NCBI GenBank assembly: GCA_900549675.1
Contig: URPG01000162.1
Span: 1 to 5,156, forward strand
Direction of reading: 5' to 3'
Length of the DNA stretch: 5,156 nucleotides
From: an uncultured Oscillospiraceae bacterium
Lineage (GTDB): Bacteria; Bacillota; Clostridia; Oscillospirales; Acutalibacteraceae
This document shows positions 1-4,284 of this stretch, piece by piece. The position numbers were made by a program, and so were the translations under genes. Below the pieces are notes generated by a model. That model was not told the DNA's origin. It did not search any database and saw only the letters and a program-made list of their open reading frames with translations. Every line of letters starts with the position of its first letter. Position 1 is the first letter of the stretch.

Positions 1-13
1 TCCCTTTTTAACT

Positions 14-45
14 GAAAGCATATTCAACCTGCTTTTTTCATTTTT
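14..45 (+). terminator. Possible weak intrinsic terminator at left edge
   Basis: AAAGCA (15-20) and TGCTTT (30-35) form a 6-bp inverted repeat with a 9-nt loop. On the plus strand it is followed by a T-rich run (33-38 and 41-45). This could end a rightward gene lying left of the window and converging on the oxidoreductase, whose stop codon at 38-40 it overlaps. The stem has only two G-C pairs and the T run is broken by CA, so the call is weak. On the minus strand no T run follows, so it does not look like a terminator for the oxidoreductase itself. Confidence 0.25.
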
Positions 46-1006
46 GTTCCTTAAATTGCTGTTTCAAAGTATCAAATACTCCTGCACAAGCCAATGAATC
101 TTTATGAGGAATCAGCGGGCTTTCAATCTGCTTCTCTTTCAACAGCTGACAAACATGTTGAATTTCAAAAACAAAGCCATCTTCAAAATCCATCTCAAAA
201 GAATCCATCAGTTGATTTTGATTGTCATATCTCTCACATTTATGCGAGCCTAAAAAGTCATACACCACAACATACCCTTCCGTACCATACACAAAAGCAT
301 TTTGAGAGCTGTTGGCAGAAATTCCGCAGGACAAAGTAGCCAAAGCTCCGCTTTCAAAACACATATTCATTGCCACAAAATCATCTACACCTGTGGGACA
401 AAAAGAAGCACTGCCTTGGGCCATTGTGGGTGTTTCATCTAAAATGCCTATGGCAAATTCAATGGGATATACTCCGGCATCATATAAACTGCCGCCTGCC
501 AAATCCGGATTGTATAAGCGATTTTCCGGATTAAAAGGAGCATTAAAAGAAAAAGAAGCATGAACCAGCTTCGGCGTGCCAATCGAACCGTTTAAAACCC
601 ATTCTTTCGCTTTTTGGAACGTGGGGATACAGCGTGTCCACATGGCTTCCATCAGCAAAACTTGATTTTTTTGCGACAACTGAATTAATTCCAGTGCATC
701 GGCATAATTTGTGACAAGTGGTTTTTCACAGATGACCGCTTTTTTATGTTCTAAGCATTTTTTCACTGCTTCAAAATGAAAATTGTGTGTCAATGCAATA
801 TAAATAATGTCCACATCTTCATCTGTCATCAAATCTTCATAGCTTGTGTAATACTTTGCGGCATGATATTCCTCCGCAAACTGAACAGCTTTTTTTGAGT
901 CTTTAGAGGCAACCGCTGTTAATTCAATATTTTCTATTGTATGCAAAACACCGGCAAATCGTTTTGCGATTTCCCCTAAACCGATAATACCAAAATGAAT
1001 GGCCAT
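38..1006 (-). CDS. Gfo/Idh/MocA family NAD(P)-dependent oxidoreductase (dihydrodiol dehydrogenase-like)
   Basis: This predicts a cytoplasmic dehydrogenase of 322 residues, a normal length for the family. The N-terminal Rossmann fold carries the dinucleotide-binding motif GLGEIA (residues 9-14, GxGxxA). The family motif EKP is at 94-96, with Lys95 the expected catalytic or nicotinamide-positioning lysine. MEAMWTR (119-125) and the GGSLYDAGVYP stretch (171-181) resemble trans-1,2-dihydrodiol dehydrogenase and related sugar oxidoreductases; Asp176 and Tyr180 sit where that branch has its catalytic pair. The C-terminal half is the alpha/beta substrate domain. No signal peptide or membrane segment is visible. 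The start is taken at 1006 and not the in-frame ATG at 1030, because TAAGGAGT lies 7 nt before 1006 while no ribosome site precedes 1030. The gene is transcribed away from the transporter operon, and nothing in the sequence ties its substrate to that operon. The family is certain; the substrate (sugar, polyol, diol or imine) is unknown. Confidence 0.93.
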   Translation of the reverse strand: MAIHFGIIGLGEIAKRFAGVLHTIENIELTAVASKDSKKAVQFAEEYHAAKYYTSYEDLMTDEDVDIIYIALTHNFHFEAVKKCLEHKKAVICEKPLVTNYADALELIQLSQKNQVLLMEAMWTRCIPTFQKAKEWVLNGSIGTPKLVHASFSFNAPFNPENRLYNPDLAGGSLYDAGVYPIEFAIGILDETPTMAQGSASFCPTGVDDFVAMNMCFESGALATLSCGISANSSQNAFVYGTEGYVVVYDFLGSHKCERYDNQNQLMDSFEMDFEDGFVFEIQHVCQLLKEKQIESPLIPHKDSLACAGVFDTLKQQFKEQK

Positions 1007-1013
1007 TTGATTA

Positions 1014-1019
1014 CTCCTT
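1014..1019 (-). promoter_or_regulatory. Ribosome binding site deciding the oxidoreductase start
   Basis: AAGGAG on the minus strand ends 7 nt before the ATG at 1006. It lies inside the eight-codon extension that the longer reading frame from 1030 would add. This supports the shorter protein, whose Rossmann strand begins a few residues after its Met, as usual in this family. Confidence 0.85.
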
Positions 1020-1048
1020 ACCTTTTTCATTTGTTTTTTTACTACACT

Positions 1049-1062
1049 TCCGAATATACGGA
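1049..1062. repeat. 14-bp near-perfect palindrome in the oxidoreductase leader
   Basis: TCCGAATATACGGA matches its own reverse complement at 12 of 14 positions. It would lie just downstream of the predicted minus-strand transcription start (about 1065), a position typical of repressor operators. It is one of the few GC-containing words in this AT-rich spacer. The binding protein is unknown, and it could be a chance symmetry. Confidence 0.35.
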
Positions 1063-1071
1063 TATAAATTT

Positions 1072-1101
1072 ATAGTAGCATTTCTTATTGCTTTCCGTCA
1101 A
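1072..1101 (-). promoter_or_regulatory. Candidate sigma-A promoter for the oxidoreductase
   Basis: Read on the minus strand, TTGACG (1101-1096) is followed after 18 nt by TACTAT (1077-1072). A TG one base upstream of the hexamer (1080-1079) makes an extended -10. The -35 is 5/6 and the -10 is 4/6. Transcription would start near 1065, leaving a leader of about 60 nt before the ATG at 1006. TATAAA at 1074-1069 is an alternative -10 but sits too far from this -35. Confidence 0.5.
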
Positions 1102-1129
1102 TATTTTTACACATAAATCATAAAAATAT
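1101..1129. repeat. 9-bp perfect inverted repeat beside the minus-strand -35
   Basis: ATATTTTTA (1101-1109) and TAAAAATAT (1121-1129) are exact reverse complements separated by 11 nt. The dyad abuts the -35 box of the minus-strand promoter, with its centre about 50 nt upstream of that predicted start. The arms are pure A/T in AT-rich DNA, so chance is a serious alternative. The position would suit an activator or repressor site. Confidence 0.35.
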
Positions 1130-1157
1130 ATTCAAAAAATCGATTTTTTATTGAATA
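1129..1157. repeat. Central palindrome A6-TCGA-T6 with flanking arms
   Basis: AAAAAATCGATTTTTT (1134-1149) is a perfect 16-bp palindrome. The symmetry extends to TATTCA (1129-1134) and TGAATA (1152-1157) if two extra bases (AT) are allowed on the right arm. Its centre (1141.5) lies about 40 nt from the -35 boxes of both divergent promoters (1101 and 1180). It could be a shared regulator site, a bent A-tract or UP-like element, or a weak insulating hairpin. No assignment is possible from sequence alone. Confidence 0.4.
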
Positions 1158-1179
1158 GCTTGTTTTTCTTTCCTTTTTG

Positions 1180-1208
1180 TTGACATTAAAAAGGCGGAAT
1201 GCTATTAT
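1180..1208 (+). promoter_or_regulatory. Strong sigma-A promoter of the hydrolase-metNIQ operon
   Basis: A consensus TTGACA (1180-1185) is followed after exactly 17 nt by TATTAT (1203-1208, 5/6 match to TATAAT). An AT-rich upstream tract (about 1134-1179) could serve as an UP element. The predicted start is near 1215, giving an untranslated leader of about 150 nt. No comparable promoter was seen before metN, metI or metQ, so this probably drives the whole operon. Confidence 0.82.
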
Positions 1209-1298
1209 ACCTATATAAATACTAGGTTTACAATCTGATATTTATATTGCAGTTAATTCACATTTAACATATAACCTTTAAAAAATAACGCTATTATA
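1201..1298 (+). repeat. Direct repeat GCTATTATA, two copies 89 nt apart
   Basis: GCTATTATA occurs at 1201-1209, containing the predicted -10, and again at 1290-1298. Both copies are followed within a few bases by ATAAAT. The second copy could be the -10 of a weaker second promoter nearer the gene, but no -35 lies at a good distance: TTAACA at 1264-1269 is 22 nt away, too far. It could also be a chance repeat in AT-rich DNA. Confidence 0.3.
1209..1227. promoter_or_regulatory. Candidate operator at the operon transcription start
   Basis: ACCTA (1209-1213) and TAGGT (1223-1227) form a perfect inverted repeat with a 9-nt spacer, and two more pairs match one step further out. The dyad begins directly after the -10 box and spans the predicted start site, a usual place for a repressor to block transcription. 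The left arm would not be transcribed, so a DNA site fits better than an RNA hairpin. The regulator is unknown; I do not assign it to CymR, MetR or any other named family. Confidence 0.4.
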
Positions 1299-1328
1299 TT
1301 TGAGATAAATCAAAATAAAAAAGGTAGA

Positions 1329-1364
1329 ATGATGATTTTTTATTATTCAGAGGGAGGGTTATGA
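1329..1364 (+). CDS. Possible 11-codon leader peptide
   Basis: A minimal frame encodes MMIFYYSEGGL and stops with TGA at 1362-1364, one base before the hydrolase ATG at 1366. AAAAAAGG (1317-1324) precedes its ATGATG start at a usable distance. The hydrolase ribosome site lies inside this frame, so ribosomes reading it could affect initiation on the main gene. Eleven codons can easily arise by chance, and no attenuator hairpin accompanies it, so this is only a possibility. No function is known. Confidence 0.2.
   Translation: MMIFYYSEGGL
1351..1358 (+). promoter_or_regulatory. Ribosome binding site of the M20D hydrolase
   Basis: AGGGAGGG ends 7 nt before the ATG at 1366. The ATG at 1361 is too close to this site and opens a frame that stops after ten codons, so 1366 is the start. 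This purine run is also the part of the leader that 1270-1279 could mask by base pairing. Confidence 0.85.
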
Positions 1365-1365
1365 A

Positions 1366-2568
1366 ATGGATATTCAATTTGCGGAAGCTTTAAAAAACAA
1401 AATCGAGGTTTCTCACGATTATGTGATAAATCTCAGGAGATATTTCCATAAACATCCTGAGTTAAGTCTACAAGAATATCATACAGCAGATACCATTGAA
1501 CAGCAACTGGAGAATTTACAAATTGAACACCGCCGTATCGGTGAAACCGGTGTGCTGGGCATTATACGGGGTCAAAAAGACAATCAAAAAGTAATTGCTT
1601 TAAGGGCTGACATTGATGCTCTGCCTATCTTTGAAACCAACCAAACGGAATACCGTTCTCTAACAGATGGCATTATGCACGCCTGCGGCCATGATGCTCA
1701 CACATCTTGTTTATTGGGGGCAGCTAAGGTTTTACAGGAAAGCCGTGAGCATTTCGGCGGTGAGATTCGTCTTATTTTTCAACCCGCAGAAGAAATTGGA
1801 AAGGGTGCTCAGCCTTTTATCGATGAAGGTGTTTTAAAAGACGTTTCCCGTGTATTTGGTCTGCACTGTGCACCTGACCTTCCCTGCGGCACTGTGGGTA
1901 TTACCCCCGGACTGAACAACGCCGCTGTTGACCATTTCAAAATCGTCGTAAACGGTAAATCCACTCATGTATCTACCCCACAGCTCGGTGTTGATGCACT
2001 TTATATTGCCAGTCAAATCGTGGTATCTTTACAAGCCTTGGTAACACGCCGTACTTCTCCCGTTGAACCTGTCATTATCGGTATCGGCAAACTAGCCTCC
2101 GGCGATACTTACAATGCGGTTGCCCCCTCTGCCGAAATGGAGGGAACCACTCGTACTATTTCTATCGAAATGCGTGCCCAAATGAGAGAACAAATCACCT
2201 TAACCGCTCAAAATATTGCGGAGTCTTACGGCGGCACCGCAGAAGTGATTTGGACCGATATTGCCTCTCCTCTTGTGAATGACGAAACCGTCTGTAAAGA
2301 ATTAACCACTCTTGTTAACACAGTTTACGGTGAATCCCGTCCTGTCGTACAGCGTGAGCTTTCTCTTGGCGGCGACAATTTTGCCGAGTTTTTACTGCAG
2401 GTACCGGGTGCCTATGCTTATTTGGGCACGCATAATACAGAACAGCCTCCTACGTTATGCACCCTGCATAACGGGGGGCTGGATATTGATGAAAACGCGT
2501 TGGCCTTTGGAGTCGGTCTTTATGCACAATATGCGGTTTGGTGGCTCACAGCGGAGGAATCCATATGA
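1366..2568 (+). CDS. M20D family metal-dependent amidohydrolase (N-acyl amino acid hydrolase type)
   Basis: This cytoplasmic hydrolase of 400 residues has the usual length for bacterial M20D enzymes (YxeP, HmrA and IAA-amino acid hydrolase relatives), which cleave amide bonds in N-acyl or aryl amino acids and some dipeptides with a two-metal centre. RRYFHKHPELS (24-34) opens the catalytic domain, followed by ALRADIDALPI (78-88) and HACGHDAHT (105-113). The expected metal ligands are Cys107, His109, Glu143, His167 and His368; Glu142 in QPAEE is the expected general base. A lid/dimerisation domain spans roughly 184-300 and contains Asn250 in YNAVAP. It departs from the common lid motif GGHAAxPH: here it reads STHVSTPQ (199-206), keeping His201 but with Gln206 for the second His. 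There is no signal peptide. The stop overlaps the metN start as ATGA, implying translational coupling and work on imported material. The exact substrate is unknown. Confidence 0.93.
   Translation: MDIQFAEALKNKIEVSHDYVINLRRYFHKHPELSLQEYHTADTIEQQLENLQIEHRRIGETGVLGIIRGQKDNQKVIALRADIDALPIFETNQTEYRSLTDGIMHACGHDAHTSCLLGAAKVLQESREHFGGEIRLIFQPAEEIGKGAQPFIDEGVLKDVSRVFGLHCAPDLPCGTVGITPGLNNAAVDHFKIVVNGKSTHVSTPQLGVDALYIASQIVVSLQALVTRRTSPVEPVIIGIGKLASGDTYNAVAPSAEMEGTTRTISIEMRAQMREQITLTAQNIAESYGGTAEVIWTDIASPLVNDETVCKELTTLVNTVYGESRPVVQRELSLGGDNFAEFLLQVPGAYAYLGTHNTEQPPTLCTLHNGGLDIDENALAFGVGLYAQYAVWWLTAEESI
2553..2558 (+). promoter_or_regulatory. Ribosome binding site deciding the metN start
   Basis: GGAGGA, inside the last codons of the hydrolase gene, ends 6 nt before ATG 2565. 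An upstream in-frame TTG at 2538 would add nine residues not typical of MetN and has no comparable site, so it was rejected. MetN proteins normally begin with Met-Ile a few residues before the first beta strand, as here. Confidence 0.85.
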
Positions 2569-3590
2569 TAAGATTAGAAAATATCAGCAAACGTTTTCAC
2601 AGCAAGGGCGGAACAGTCGATGCCCTGAAAAACGTATCCATTCATGTGGAACAGGGCGACATTTATGGCATTATCGGTTTTTCAGGTGCCGGTAAATCCA
2701 CACTGATTCGCATGGTCAATCTATTGGAAAAACCCGATTCAGGCTCTGTTATCGTCAATGGGCAAGATTTAGGCAAGCTTTCTAAAAAAGAACTGCGTAA
2801 GGTAAGAAGAAAAATCGGCATGGTTTTTCAGCAGTTTAATCTTTTGGAATCCAAAACCGTGTATGATAATGTCGCAATTCCCCTTATTTTGGAAGGAACA
2901 CCGAAAGAGCAGATTCAGAAAAAAGTACAGCAGGTTTTACAATTTGTAGAGTTGGAAGATAAAACCAATACGCATATCGGCAAACTATCCGGCGGACAGA
3001 AACAGCGGGTTGGTATTGCCAGAGCCTTGGCAACAGACCCTTCGATTTTATTGTGTGACGAGGCCACCAGTGCATTGGATCCCAAAACAACGGAATCTAT
3101 TCTAAAATTACTGAAGAAAATTAACCGTGAAATGGGCGTTACGATTCTACTGATTACACATCAAATGCAGGTTATCCAAATGGTTTGTAATAAAGTAGCT
3201 GTCATGGAGGACGGCGGTGTGATTGAGCAGGGAACGGTTTTGGAGGTCTTTGGCAAACCGCAGTCAACCGTTACACAAGAATTTGTGAGAACCGTTATTA
3301 ACGACCAAATTCCGGAAAGCATTAAGGAATTGGCAAGCACCGAAACCCGCCATAACCGCATTGAAAGACTGAAATTCATCGGTTCTGCCGTCAAAAAGCC
3401 CATTATCGCTTCTATCTGCAAAGCGGACGGCATTGAGGTCAATATCCTCTGCGCCACTGTACAAGAAATGCAGGACAGTGTCATGTGTGTCTACATTTTG
3501 CAGCTAATCGGAGAAGAAGAAAAAATATTGCAGGTTGAAAATCAAATCGATGCGGCAGGAGTAATTCGGGAAAGGGTGAGCCTACTATGA
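2565..3590 (+). CDS. metN: MetN-type ABC transporter ATP-binding protein with NIL domain
   Basis: This is the cytoplasmic ATPase of a MetNIQ (MUT family) importer, 341 residues, close to the roughly 343 of E. coli MetN. Walker A is GFSGAGKST (38-46), the Q-loop Gln is at 89, and the signature LSGGQ is at 141-145. Walker B and the catalytic Glu form LLLCDEATSALD (161-172, Glu166), and the switch His is 199. The H-loop reads THQM where MetN usually has THEM. Residues about 265-341 form the ACT-like NIL domain with its diagnostic Asn-Ile-Leu at 293-295. In characterised MetN this domain binds intracellular methionine and shuts transport down (transinhibition), so feedback by an imported or released ligand is likely. 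The NIL domain separates MetN from other amino acid ATPases. The start overlaps the hydrolase stop and the stop overlaps the metI start, both as ATGA. Transporter class is certain; methionine as cargo is less sure. Confidence 0.95.
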   Translation: MIRLENISKRFHSKGGTVDALKNVSIHVEQGDIYGIIGFSGAGKSTLIRMVNLLEKPDSGSVIVNGQDLGKLSKKELRKVRRKIGMVFQQFNLLESKTVYDNVAIPLILEGTPKEQIQKKVQQVLQFVELEDKTNTHIGKLSGGQKQRVGIARALATDPSILLCDEATSALDPKTTESILKLLKKINREMGVTILLITHQMQVIQMVCNKVAVMEDGGVIEQGTVLEVFGKPQSTVTQEFVRTVINDQIPESIKELASTETRHNRIERLKFIGSAVKKPIIASICKADGIEVNILCATVQEMQDSVMCVYILQLIGEEEKILQVENQIDAAGVIRERVSLL

Positions 3591-4255
3591 AGACTAAAAT
3601 ATTTGATGTTACCGTTGAAAGACTGTTGTTAAACGGCGGTCAAACCCTTTATATGATTGGCTGGTCTTTGTTCTTCGGCAGTTTAATCGGTATTGTTCTG
3701 GCGGTTCTGCTGGTATTGTGCCGCAAGGGCGGATTAGCGCAAAATCGTGTTGTCTACGGAATTATCAGTAACTTTATCAATATCGTACGAAGTATTCCCT
3801 TTATCATTCTATTGGTTGCCATTATGCCGCTAACCAGAGCCATCATCGGCACGACCATCGGCAGCAAGGCCACCTTGGTTCCTTTGATTATCTATATCGC
3901 ACCCTATATGGCAAGATTGGTGGAGAACAGCCTATTGGAGGTTTCCCCCGGTATTTTGGAGGCCGCACAGGCAATGGGAGCCTCAAATTTCCAAATTGTC
4001 CGCTATTTTCTCTTGCCGGAAACAGCGGGTTCCATCATCTTAGCACTGACAACAGGTACTGTGGGTCTATTAGGCGCCTCTGCCATGGCAGGATATGCCG
4101 GCGGCGGCGGAATAGGCGATTTAGCACTTACCTACGGATATGAAAAATCAAATACGCCTTTGATGATATTTACGGTTATTGTCTTAATTATTTTTGTCCA
4201 ACTTCTTCAAGCACTCGGCAATTTCTTGTCCCGCCGACTGCGTGAACATCGATAA
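3587..4255 (+). CDS. metI: MetI-type ABC transporter permease
   Basis: This is an integral membrane permease of 222 residues (E. coli MetI is about 217) forming the substrate channel as a homodimer. Five hydrophobic segments are visible at roughly 21-45, 55-81, 95-115, 148-170 and 192-213, as expected for this short permease class. The cytoplasmic coupling (EAA) loop is EAAQAMG (125-131), followed by a helix ending in LLPE; it would dock into MetN. The Gly-rich AGYAGGGGIGD segment (167-177) is characteristic of MetI. AAAGGGTG (3571-3578), 8 nt before the ATG and inside the metN end, is a fair ribosome site. The ATGA overlap with metN suggests coupled translation and matched subunit amounts. 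No truncation or frameshift is seen. The cargo cannot be read from the permease alone. Confidence 0.95.
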   Translation: MKTKIFDVTVERLLLNGGQTLYMIGWSLFFGSLIGIVLAVLLVLCRKGGLAQNRVVYGIISNFINIVRSIPFIILLVAIMPLTRAIIGTTIGSKATLVPLIIYIAPYMARLVENSLLEVSPGILEAAQAMGASNFQIVRYFLLPETAGSIILALTTGTVGLLGASAMAGYAGGGGIGDLALTYGYEKSNTPLMIFTVIVLIIFVQLLQALGNFLSRRLREHR

Positions 4256-4270
4256 ATTACGAAAAATTTG

Positions 4271-4278
4271 AAAGAGGT
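4271..4278 (+). promoter_or_regulatory. Ribosome binding site of metQ
   Basis: AAAGAGGT lies in the 29-nt gap after metI and ends 6 nt before ATG 4285. Unlike metN and metI, metQ does not overlap the preceding stop. It therefore has an independent ribosome site, consistent with binding proteins being made in excess over the membrane complex. Confidence 0.8.
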
Positions 4279-4284
4279 AAATCT

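Larger units (their letters stand above)
1215..1365 (+). other. Long operon leader (5' untranslated region)
   Basis: About 150 nt separate the predicted transcription start from the hydrolase ATG. I see no S-box (SAM) riboswitch core, no T-box motif and no GC-rich terminator hairpin with a T run, although metNIQ-type operons in Bacillota often carry such elements. What is visible is a pyrimidine patch at 1270-1279 able to pair over ten positions (seven Watson-Crick, three G-U) with 1354-1363, which includes most of the hydrolase ribosome site. The same patch could instead pair with 1224-1228 or 1320-1325. Together with the spacer at 1031-1214, this is the only stretch over 300 nt without an ordinary gene. 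Confidence 0.55.

Noticed and set aside
94..563. Plus-strand open frames of 81 and 83 codons opposite the oxidoreductase
   Set aside because: They lie wholly antisense to a clear, conserved gene, have no good ribosome sites and show no family features.
1230..1249. Small hairpin CAAT/ATTG in the leader
   Set aside because: Four weak base pairs with an 11-nt loop in AT-rich sequence; not distinguishable from chance.
1215..1365. SAM (S-box) riboswitch or T-box in the operon leader
   Set aside because: These are common for met transport operons in Bacillota, but the conserved core of neither could be found, and there is no terminator hairpin.
2538..2564. Upstream TTG start for metN adding nine residues
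   Set aside because: The GGAGGA site and the ATGA overlap point to 2565, and the added residues are not typical of MetN N termini.
2312..2695. 127-codon plus-strand frame spanning the end of the hydrolase and start of metN
   Set aside because: It is an out-of-frame shadow of two well-supported genes, with no motif.
2884..3484. Minus-strand frames inside metN
   Set aside because: They are antisense to the conserved ABC ATPase core and NIL domain, and nothing in them resembles a real protein.
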